Assembly: GCF_963576545.1 (NCBI RefSeq)
Contig: NC_083642.1
Span: 7,578,901 to 7,642,900, forward strand
DNA length: 64,000 bases
Direction of reading: 5' to 3'
Origin: Limanda limanda
Lineage: Eukaryota; Chordata; Actinopteri; Pleuronectiformes; Pleuronectidae
The translations under genes were made by a program, and so were the position numbers. Positions within the stretch are counted from its first letter, which is position 1. Each line of letters starts with the position of its first letter. The notes beneath the pieces are model-generated. The model saw only the letters and a program-made list of their open reading frames with translations, ran no database searches and was not told the DNA's origin. Of this stretch, positions 11,901-23,900 are shown piece by piece.

Positions 11901-14900
11901 GGTTTACTCTGTATCTCTCAGTTATGTGACTCGTCTGTATTACACCGTTTATTACATCCAGCCACTTGATATCTCAGTCTCAACACCACCCTCATTGCAT
12001 TGCAGCTACTCGGGGGAAGCCCCAGTCTCGTCTACATGACAGAGAGATGTCACTTTGTTGGAGGCTGCGAAGCCGACGGTGTCTGATGGAGTCAGAGCAG
12101 CGAACAGTGTGAACACGTTTGTTTGTTCACTCTGTGATTGTATTTTGTGGCGGCAGAGCTGTGTGATTGGATGGAAAGGCTGGCTTCTTTAACACATGCA
12201 TATTAGAGTGTGAATTTTCCTGCCTTGTGTGTGTTTGTCTCGCTCTCTTCTCATTTAGTCCGTTGATGGTTTTCATATTGACTCTTGGCTCGTTATGAAT
12301 GATATCTTAATGCAAACCCTTTCAGGATAGTTCGGGAGCCACTACCTGGTATTGAACCTGAATAATTGATGCCCGGTTATGAATAAATCAAAATCGTGGA
12401 TGTGGCGTGGAGCCTCTGGTTGTGGTCATGGGTGATGGCATCATGTGACTGTGTGGGCGGGGTGCACGCTGCCTCCCCTCTCATCCCACTCCAGGACCAG
12501 AGAGCCTCATCTCACGAGGAGGATGGGAGGTTTTCTGCCGCACCGGTCTCTTTGCATCAGCATCAAAGAGAGATGTCCATGCTTCGAGTGTGTAAATGGG
12601 TGAATTTGCTCCTCCTCCTCCTCTCCCTCCTCCCAGTTTGTGCTTCTGAGCTTGCGTTGCTCCAGAGAGGAAGAGGTGACGTTGTCATAGTAACAGTGTC
12701 ACGGCTTATTGGTCGTACAGTGGTGGGTACTGAGTACTGAGTTTCCCCAGTGGAGAGATGTGGTGTTTGAGTGGAGTGAGCATGTCAGACATGAAAGGTG
12801 TGAGATAAGGCTTCAGTGGTCCCTGTCAGGGACGCTCAAGGAATCAGTCCGGACTGGATCCAGATCTCTCTCATCCTGGTCCAGGAAGCCAGTCAGAATC
12901 ATGTTTATTTTTTTCACCTCTGTGATGTCTCTCCCTGATTGTGTCCAGAGTGAGCTGGTAACTTTGATGCTGCTTCATATCCCTCATTAAAGGAGAATTA
13001 ACCACCGACCACATGATCTGACCTCCACTGATCGTGACATCTGAGAACTCAGGAAACATTCTGCTAGGATTTTACTTAAAAAAACAAGTGGTAGACTCTG
13101 GAGCTGAAAAAGTGATTCGGCCCTATTTTGATTATTTAATTCAGACTGTAGCTAATGATTTGTCATTGTGGATTAATCTGAGGATCGTATTGTGGGTTAA
13201 TTAATTGCTGAAAATGTCCTACAAGCCCAATTTGATGTTATTAGTTTGCTTGTTGTTTTCTTTTGCAGTACAAACCCCAGAAATTATCTTTTTTCTGTCA
13301 CCAAGCAAAGAAAAATAAACGTTCATCACATTTTAATAACTTCAACTGGAGAATGTTAATAATGATGGTGGATTGCGTATGAGAAATCGTGATCATAGTG
13401 GCCAAACCTGTATGGTGGATTCTGTCTCGTGCTGGCTGATCGTGATAATAATGGCTGATCCTGTATCGTGCTGGCATCTGATAGTGGTGCTGGACCACGA
13501 TCGAGGTGGCAGCTGATGTTGGATCCTGATGGCGCCAGTGAACAATGACTATGGACTATGGTGGCATCTGATCTTGATGGTGGATCATGATCGTGCTGGC
13601 TGCTGACTGTGGACTATGATTACAACAAGACTGCTTGATATATAATATTTCTCCTAAGATGCTTGACCATTACTGACAATAATCCATCAATGCATTGTAC
13701 TTCAGTTATGCTTCAAAACGTTTGTTCTAATTGATGCTGCTAATACCCTTATGTTGATGATGCTCTCCTTTACACTTGACATCTATTACACTTCTAACCA
13801 ACATAATCAAATTATGCACAAAAGTTAATATGAGAAAAATAAAATGTTATAATGACATTTAGTCCAAATCCAATTTCCAGGAGCAACTGCTGGTTATTAA
13901 TATTTTTATTGACCTAATTTATGTTAATTACCATATTTCCAGTTTATTACTTCAGCCGCAGACCTTGGTTTGCCCTGACTAATATCACGCTACCTTTCAC
14001 ACAGGCTTCATCTTCCTATATGGGTCACATGTCTAATACAATATGTGTTTAGATGAGATCCTCTTACCCAGGCTCAGATGTTCAGGCTCTCTGCCATCAA
14101 CCTGAACCCAGACAGCGTCATGCACTGTAAACGACCCCGGAACAAATCCAAACAGAATCAAACTGAGGCTCAAGTAAAGTCAAACTAGAAATAGAGGTGA
14201 ATTGTTAAAGATGGATGGATCGTTCATCTTCCTCAGACATGAAGGTAAAAGTTTATGACGGCGGCAGCAGAAGTCGTTTCTTTGGGTCACCTCATTATCA
14301 AGTGGAGCAGAGTTTCTCCTCCTTCCTGCAGGCGCATTGCTCGCAGGCTGCCAGCGCGCTCATTTATCCGTGTGTCACCTCAGTGTCCAGCTCTTCCCTC
14401 TGCAACACAACATCATAGCCTCCCCCACCCCCAACCTCCCTTTACCTTCTGCTCTCTTCTCGTCCTCCACAAATGTCGTGCAAAGAAATGGTCGGAGCTT
14501 GTCTGAGGGGCGCTCAGGGGGACTTGTTGTTATTTAGCAGAAGGAGCCGAGTTTATTCTCATTGTCTTTCATCTGTGTACATTTTAGGATGAGTCCTTTA
14601 TGTCGGTGACAGCTGATTGTCCCTGGACGAGAAGAGATTCAGAGCAGAGCTGGACTGCAGTAAACTGTCTACTTCAAGGCCTTTTGAATTATGTTGGGGA
14701 AAGTGTGTCCAATCTAATCAAGTGGAGTATCCATCAATTAACGGTGCCCCTCGTCCTCTGAGGGCCGCCATGGGGCTGGAGCTGTCATTGGCTGAGAGGG
14801 GGGGGGGGGGGGGGGGTACACGCTGGACAGGTCGCCAGTCTGTCACGGGTCCAAGTGGAATATAAGGAGTGAGATTTATCTTTACTGTAAAAGCGAGGGA

Positions 14901-17900
14901 GAGAGTTGGCTGTACAGAGAATCACAATCTACGGCCGGAAGCCAGTCAGACAGTTATTTCATTACAGGGCTGCAAGGTCTGGTTACTGTGGAATGCGTGA
15001 CGGTGTCCAAGCTAAAAATCTATAATTAGAGTCAGCATTTACGTTACGGTTCCTCTGCTTTTTTTTGGTGCAAAATCTAGCTGTGATTTGAGTCGACTTG
15101 GACAAATGTTGAGAAACAAACATTAACATAAACATAAACACTTTCCTAAAGAACAAGGGGCCGTTGCTTATTTGTCCGACCAACTGTTTGAACAAAAAGT
15201 TTTTTTACTCAAGATACAAAAGAGAGAGAAGCAGTTTAACTTTGCACTGGAAAGCTCAAAACCAAGACACATGTAATTTTGCTGTGACAGTGAAATAGTG
15301 TTGATATATTTTCACTTAATTGACCAATTGAGTAATTCACTGCCTTGAGCACTTGCAAATAAACTAAAAAAACATGAAAGAGGAGTTGAAGTAGTCAAGG
15401 CGTGAGATGACAAGAGTCTGGACCAGGGAACGTATTCTCCTGATGTTGTTCAGCATGTATCTACACGATCGGATTGTTGCAGTAATGTTGCGGTAAGGGA
15501 GAGTTGCCTGTCGAGGGTCACACCCAGGATCCTTGCGGTCTGGGTCGGGACTACCACAGAGTTGTTGCTGGTGACAGTAAGGTCACGAGTTGGAGAGGAC
15601 TTCCCCTGGAAGGAAAAGTAGCTTTGAGGTTGACAAGACTGAGTATAAAATAGTTTGAACCACCCATATAACATTCACTGGCAGCATCTAAAGGCTCTTA
15701 TATACTACTACGTGTCCGTTTCTCGGAGAGGTCTCAGCAGGGGGCAAATAGTCTTTTTGATTTTTACTTCTCCGACACAGTCTGTCGGAAAAAATTCATC
15801 GCCAAACCCATAGGTGGCGCAACGGAAGACGAGCTTAGAGAAGCCTACCCCATTTGGGAAGAAGAAGTCCACGTGTCTCTGTTTACATGTTAGCTTGCGT
15901 CCCACACACTGAACCATGGCAACTAACAGAACTAAATAAAGTGACACCCAGCGTGTCAAGATGCTGATGTAATCGTTTCTTAGCGCAGCGGTTCCCCGGT
16001 CTTGTTTCCGAACTGTGTTGCTGATTCCACAGCTTGAATCTGCTTGAGGCTACATGTAGCTAGAAGCTACCCGGAGCTAGCTCCCCCCCAGCTTCCACAC
16101 ACAGTCAGCAGGGACTCCCGACACTAACTACTACTATCCAGTGTTTGCTTCTAACCTGACGGTATTATAGAAACAGTGTCATGATAGAAGTGGAATTAAA
16201 GTCGTGACGGCGGGTTCTTGCACTGTTACCACCGCAGTTAGCATGGTGGCTAGCCTAGCCTGCTAGCGCCGTTTTGAAAGCTCGTTATAACCGTATGTGA
16301 CCGTGCACACATGCCCTCAGTGCTCTAACGAGCCACCGTCAGCCGGACAACTCCGCTGGCTTAACACACACGTCACATTAATCGTAGAATCATAGTTGTG
16401 TTCGTGTTTGTTGCTACAAGTAAACAGGACGTTTGAGGTCTGGAAATACGGAAATGACGTCATACGGAAATTATGTCGTTCGCGGACCAATCACAGCCAA
16501 GAGCGGTCCGTCGGGTCTCCAACACGAAGACGGATAGTTAGAAAAATCAGACGTGTACGAAAAGCTGTCCGAAGCACTCGGAGAGGGCGTTTCACGACGG
16601 ATAGGCCGGTCTTATCTGTCCGTAATAGAAAAAACGGAGAGGCATAAATTGGCCTTAAGTGTTTATAACAAAGTTACATGTAGATATGAGTACATATATT
16701 TTATTATTGATGTTATAAACAGCTGTTACACCTCCTGTTAGCACCCTCAATTGGAGGCTTAAACAGATAATGAGAGTAATTTTGTAGTAATTATGTTTGA
16801 CACATACTCCACATTAAAACAAACATATGTATGATAATATTATCAACAATATTTGGTTCACAATTGAGATAATGTCATTCACATCAGCTGGATGATACAT
16901 TCAAAAATAATCCAAATATCAATTTCACAAATGGAAAATGACAGTAAACCCTCTTTGCGTGTGTGAGATCTATGATTTATATGAATGCACCCAAACCGGT
17001 GGGATTACAGATGAGGTGGAGGCGGGCCCTCTGGCACACTGGTTGCAACAGCTGCTCTGCCCACCCCTTCACCACCACTACCACCCACCGCTGCTACTAC
17101 AACCACTACCCGGGGCGAGCATGACGTAACCGCTGCCTCGCGCTGCTGCCAGCCAGCGGATCACGTGACAGAGGTCGCCAGTCAAACCGTGTTACCGTCT
17201 CCCAGCTTCAGGTTGTGAGAATTGTAACATCCTCCGACCTCTGTTTTCTCTCCCCCTCTCTCTCTCTGTCTCTCTGTTTTACCTCCTTGCTCCTGTCAGA
17301 ATATTGTGCGGCTTGACAACACAATGCAGTGTAATCTCCAGATGTTGCTGGTTAAGGCAGCGTTTATCAATCATCAGCAGGCACCAGGGCAGATCTTAAT
17401 CTGTTCTCGTTTGACATGCACTGAGGTCTCAATCAGGATGAGGTTTTACGCCGTCTGCTGCACCGCAGTAACGGCAGGATTTCAATAGAAAACATGGACT
17501 GTCCAGGAAGTCTTGGCTGAATTATATGAATTCTAATCTTTTTTTCTCAGCTAGGCCTCGAGTCATTGGTGCCATTTTGTTTAAAAGCCCTCAGAGCTCT
17601 GTCTTGTCGGTACATGATTGTTTGACTGCTCATGTGGCACGTGGTGTTCCGGTGGAGACGAGGCTGATCCTGGTCTTTACGACGTGGGGATTTCATGCTG
17701 AAACTCCTCACTGTGCCTTTCTAATGCAAGAATGTTGCAATAAAAATCACAATCAATTATAACATTTAATACTATGTTTGGTATTTTCCTATTTTTATTA
17801 TCCAGCTGGGCTTTCACTTAAATGACTGAATATCAAATAATGCATCTACAGTGTCTGCAGAATATGAACAGAAAATAGATTTTTGAACTGTTGCTTTACT

Positions 17901-20900
17901 TCTTTATTAACAGAGATGGTTTTCTTTTGCTTTTTGTAAAATTAATCGGTACAAATGTTTTCAAAATCTGGCAACAATAGTAATGACTGTCAATGTGCAA
18001 AACATGCACCGATCTTACATATGCAGATGAGAATAACTTTGTGTGGACTTAACAAGTAGGTCTGCATAGGTATCAGAATATAATAATACTTCAAAACACT
18101 GTATCACATGTCTCCCACAGTACAGTTACACTAAAGAGGCTGTTTTAGTGTGAACTAAAGTGAAAACACAGGTCACGGAGGTGTTTGGAAAGTGAGAGGC
18201 GCCTGTCTGTGAGTAACATGCCTCACATACCTTGCTAAAGAAGAGGCGAAGCCAGGCCGGGTGTCACACGGCTGCTTGTTCACTGTCTGTGGGTCAAGTA
18301 GCTGGTCAGCCATGTTTAATAAGATCAGATGCTGGCTGACACATGGCAACACAGCACTGACCACCACACTGGCAAGAGCGACACGTATTGTTAACATGAT
18401 CATAAGCGCTCTGTTCAAGGTATCAGGCCCTTTAATCTCATGCACCCATTTACGAACTTTCAGTCAATCCTAGTTGTTTTGGATTATTTGTGTAAATCAT
18501 TGTATGCTAGATTAACTCCCGAAGCAGCCGACCTGCACATCTGAGGATGTGAATCATGCTGATGTCATCACAGCGTGTGTCAGTTTGTTTGATGAAGTCA
18601 TCCAAACATCCTGATTAGAGCTCTCTTAAGAAATGTTGTGATAAATACTTGATGGTGCGTCACAAATGAGAGATGGCGTTCACACACACGTAAGTGTTGA
18701 TAAGTGTGTGTGTACATGGAAGTCGCTTTGACCCAAGGACGGTAGAAAAGAGGAACAAGTATCTGATAACATATCAAACACATTACTACTTTTATCACCT
18801 CTACTACGGCTTCTACTAAAAATAATGATAGTCCTCTTCATTTATAACTTGTCAATGTTTGATTTAAAGATGGCAGTTATCTCCCAGCACTGTATTATAT
18901 TACAATGTTATATTGTAATGATGCCATTTCATCATGATGTCGTCTACATCATCTAAACACTCATGATTGGTTAATCTTAATAAGCTGTAGATAGTGTTTT
19001 TAATGCTGCAAAAGGTTAACGCTTTTCAAAACAACATCACAATGACGTATTATATGATACCATAAAATCTGAAATTATTTACTTTCTATATTAGCTTTCA
19101 GGTCTGTAGTCCTTTAAGTTGCAGAGATGTTTTAACTATAAGCAAGAAGTATTCAGTTTCTGGATTCATGACAACACTTGAAAATGCATCCATGCATTGT
19201 TCGGTTGTTTTGTCAACACACACAGAGACGAGTGAAAACAATAATTAGATTTTAGTATAAGTCAGGTAAAGCTCTCAGATAAAATGATCTTGAGATGGGA
19301 CTTAAGAGGAGAATTTGCTGAGTCAGCCCACCTTATTTCCCAGGCATCAGAATCTGAAGACTCCTCAGAAAGAAAAGCAGTTTTAAAATCCCTTTTCCCA
19401 CTTGTTTAGCTCAGTCGAGTTCCCCCAAGACGAGTTGTGTTATTTTCCTCCCAGCCTCGGTGCTTCCTCCTCTGACAGGCAGGTGTCCTGTTGTTGTTTC
19501 CCTAAGCTCCGCCTCATCTCTGGGCTCAAGCTGCAGCCTGCTCTGCCAGTTTGAGCCCAATACTCTCTCTCTCTCTCTCTGTCTCTCTCTCCCTGTAACA
19601 ATGGAGGAGCTACCTGCTGATCCCATCTGGTGCCAGATCTTTGTGAAAAGGGCCGACTGACACCCGCCTAAATCTGCCCTGTCCCCACCATGATCCCCTG
19701 TCCTCTGGGGCACAGCTGGCAGGTTCCTGTGGGAGTCGCCCGACCTGGCATCGTGCATGCCCGTGTCAGAAGGGGGAGTGGAGGCCCCCCCCCCCCCCGT
19801 GCCAGCTGTCGGCCCTTTTGTAGGTGCCTCTACGCGTCTGGAATGACTGACTCTCGGAGCATGTGCTTCCACAATGGCTGACGTTTGCTGTCACACCCAT
19901 TTTTCCCCATAGTGTTTTTTAAAGGAGCTGCAGTGCTTTGGGGTTGTTCAGGCTTTGTTTACATCCTGTTTGCAATGTTGTCCCCTTCAGAGATTGAGAG
20001 CAGCTCGAGTGCAACCATAAGACTTTCTACTAAAGGTAGCATCGTGTTTTTATAGCTTTTTCCCTGAAGCCTACATCCATGTTGTTGTTATGAGTATTCC
20101 CAATGCCATCACCTCACTGTAGCTCCAGGGCTGCAGGGTCTGCCCCCTGCTGGCTCTTCCTGGTAGGGATCATCAACACCGCTGGAGGATCTCAGGTCTG
20201 TTTAGACATTGATCTTGTTGTTGCACGAGAGTCATTAGGTCCAATAAGCAGCACTTACACAGAGTTCACTCTGTAATTACTGCTCTTTCATTGCTGCTTC
20301 GTCGGCTCATGTGTTTGCTTGTTTTCCTGCAGATGTTTTGAAACATCTGCAACTGTCGCGCTGCAGAGACGAGATCAGTCTTTGCTCTGGATGAATTGTC
20401 ACTTTGAATATGAAGGACACCAGTTGTTTACTGGCTGTTGATAAGTTCTTCTCTAATCCTTTCAGAGTTCTCTGGGGTTGGAATTGCTCAGAATATTGGA
20501 ACATTGAGTTTCCATTACTGTCAGGCAGTTATCCAGACCACTGGTGTGTGTTGTCATTGCTGGAGCTGTTGGTTTATTCATAGATTTGTTTTATTGACAC
20601 TAATATACTTCATTCATTGAGAAAAATGCAGAACATTCTCCAGCTTCTTCAGGTTCCAGATTCTTCAATATGATGATTAGCTGTTTTTTACAGTCAGTAA
20701 ATTGTGTTTCTAGTTCGTGATCAACCAACTCACGACTTCTGGGTGTTTGGAAATTGATTGGGGAACAATTAATGAAGAAAATAACTCATGGATTGATGCC
20801 GTAATGACAAATCAAAGTAATAACAAAACTCAACAGTTCAGGCCTCATCAATATTCAACACACATGAAGTCTCCCCTGGTTGTTGTTGGTGTGCACTGCA

Positions 20901-23900
20901 GGCCGAGCGATGAACGACAGTTGTGCTTCACGGAGTTGACGCCCCCAATGTGACAGGAGGAGAATAATGGGCCCGTCTCACTCTTTGTGTAACTACACAA
21001 CACCGCTGCTTCTCGTTCCTCTCGTCCAAGTGACCCATGTCTGCTGATTCTCCGCCCGCCTCGGTGCCTTTGCCCCTCTGCTAGCGCCAGAGTCCCCCTC
21101 TGCCAGATTTCCCCCCCCCCCCACCCCCCAGGCCTCTCTATGTGTTTCACTGTGGTTGGTGCTTTTTATGACCTTTTAATCTGCTAATGTGGTGGGCTCT
21201 ATGTCTGCACTGATTGGTTTACCGTCCCAACGACTCCTCTGAGGCACTTACTCTTACTCCTTCATCAAACCACGTCCCTTTCCTACTCTTCATTACTTAC
21301 ATCCATTTATTGCTTTGTTTGCTGCGTCTCTTTCCTGTGCCGCCTCTCACCCATCAATCTGGACCCCCCCCAACCCCCCCTCCCTCAAACAGAATAATGA
21401 CAACGAGACGCCGCTGCACTGCGCCGCCCAGTACGGCCACTTCCAGGTGGTGCGGCTGCTGCTGGAGGAGTTGACGGACCCCACCATGAGGAACAACAAG
21501 TTCGAGACCCCCCTGGACCTGGCGGCCCTCTACGGCCGCTTGGAGGTGGTCAAGCTGCTGCTCTGTGCCCACCCCAACCTGCTCTGCTGTAACACCAAGA
21601 AACACACGCCGCTGCACCTGGCCTCTCGGAACGGACACCTGTCTGTGGTGGAGGTGCTGCTGGACGCCGGCATGGACATCAACTATGAGGTAAGTTTTAA
21701 AACGACGCAATGCACAATTTGCTCTTTGCTATACTTGAGCTCCCCCTACAGGTGGGATGTATCGGTCACTGTTCGTAAATACGAGTTGGAGCCTAACCCC
21801 TTCTTTGCACAAAGCTGTACACAGAAGCGTTTGCTCACAAGCTAACTTTCAAGCTAAACCTCTATCGAAAAGGGGTTAACCTGACGTCTGATGATAAACT
21901 AGCGAGTCAACAACTTCACGCACACAGCCCAACGTCGAGCAAGCAGAACAAAACATAGCAAACAAGCAAGAGGTCACTTACTTATCCAATAACAACAACA
22001 ACTAAAGATCCGGATCCTTTGGCCTCTTTAAGCTCTCGCCTATGAGTGAAATATGCTCTGATATTCAGTTTGGTCTGTGATGTGTGCTGTAAAGCAGGTC
22101 GTTATGTTCCAGCACGGTACACTAGTGCAGCTCCAGGCCTCCAGGGATCACTGTGGCAATGACAGACAGGCTATTCTCCCTGTTTTAAGTTTGTGTACCT
22201 CAATATTATTTAGCAGCTGTTATTGCAAGGTAATAAAACTACCAAGTGTTGCTTTATTCTGTATGTGTGTGTACACAGTGTGTGTAGGAAGCTAAAATCT
22301 TCGGAGTGCATTTGTTTCTAAATGTGGCACAAATCATGTTGGGTTACCTAATCTGGTCTTGCATTACTTCCTCTCACTACTTCCTACGAGGTTAAATATA
22401 TGACTCTTGAGCTCTCAGTCTGTAAAGGAACTGATGTGGTATCTAAGCATAGTCGGCCTGGCTCCAACTGGTTAGACCCTGTGGCTGTGACACTGCACCA
22501 AACTGTGCCATCCATCTGTCTGGAGATACTTTTCCCTTTTACTTCGCCCTACTTTCCTCAGAATCAAGGATGGGGTATCTCTCCAGCGTCCTTCAGGCCC
22601 TGCACCCCACAGGTTTCAATTAGCATGGCCCTGTGAACTGGAAAATGATCCACTTTCATTGCTCAGCCACATCATCTTCAGTGGAGAAGTGGACCAGCTG
22701 CTGGGCATAAACTCAGTAGTTGCCCTACACTGTCCGTCAGAGTGAAAGGACGTAGCTGAAACAAGATTGTTACAGGTACCACTTATCCCTTGAGGGTCAC
22801 ATGGGAGGCTGATCACTCCCTGCTGACATTGGGCGGGTGACAGGTTTACACCCTGGACACGTGTAACACAGGGCCGACATATATGTAGAAACAAGTAATC
22901 GTATCCACATCAGTGTCCTCACTTTGTCCCGGCTCTCTCTCTGCCTCTGGCTCTAAATGTTCCTGGTTTCTTTTTCTGCTCAGACGGAGAAAGGCAGCGC
23001 CCTCCACGAAGCGGCCTTGTTCGGGAAGGCGGATGTGGTGCAGAGACTTCTCAGTGCAGGTCAGACCTCAGTGCCATAGTGATTCAATCAGCTAAAATCC
23101 CCTCACAACGCTTGGCTTGTGTCTCTATCATCTATTCCTGTTGTCATTCTCCAGGTATCGACGTGAACATCACCGACCGGAAGGGCCTCCCAGCGCTGGA
23201 CACGGTCAAGGACATGCCCTCCCAGAAGAGCAGAGAAATAGTTGCTCTCGTTTTAGGTAAATGTGAAAACAAAGAGCTGTGGAAGGAAGTGTCCACTTGA
23301 TTTCACATCTTCCTGCTGTGTGATACAATCTCCTGTTTGGCTTGTTGCAGGTCACATGGCCGGGAAACCCCCTGACATCGACCTCCCCCCTCCACCACTA
23401 CCACCGCCTCAGGAGAGTCCCAGCCCACGCAGAAAGGGTAAGACTGGGAAAATTTCCCTAGCTAGAAAAGTGGTTTGGATGTAGAAGCAACAATTCAGTC
23501 AGCAAATAAAACAGGAAACACTGGACAGGCAAATTCAAAGTTCTCTTAAATTTTTCAGCTAAAGACTATGTGTGTCTGTGTGTTTTTTTGACCAAAGGTG
23601 AAATGGAGAAGATGAGTGAGTTGATCTCGGGGCTGGCCCCGGGGCCCGAGGAGGAGAGCCCATATGAGGCCCTGTATGAAGCCACCTCCTGTCACTCTCT
23701 GGACAGCCTCGCCAGCGGCAAGTCCTCTGACAGAGACTCTGGACGGCCGGATAGTGAAGCTGGCAAGGTCAGCAGAGGTTTAACTACACACACGTACACA
23801 CACACACATTCACACAGCAGAACGGTTTCCTCATCTCAGGGGTTTATAGGAGATAGAATACTGATCTCCCACTAGAGGGTGATAGTGGTCCTCTGGCAGC

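Larger units (their letters stand above)
10617..21392 (+). other. 10.8-kb anks1a intron rich in repeats
   Basis: It contains an imperfect minisatellite (13366-13622), a LINE fragment (15380-15620), a Harbinger-like element (15692-16655) and homopolymer runs at 14798 and 19785. A GAAGAGGAAAAATTGTGTGA block occurs at about 11315 and again at about 11814, so part of the 11.2-11.9 kb region is duplicated. No coding exon was recognised. Confidence 0.65.

Noticed and set aside
21354..21710. 118-codon minus-strand open frame
   Set aside because: It is a shadow of the GC-rich ankyrin exon on the other strand.
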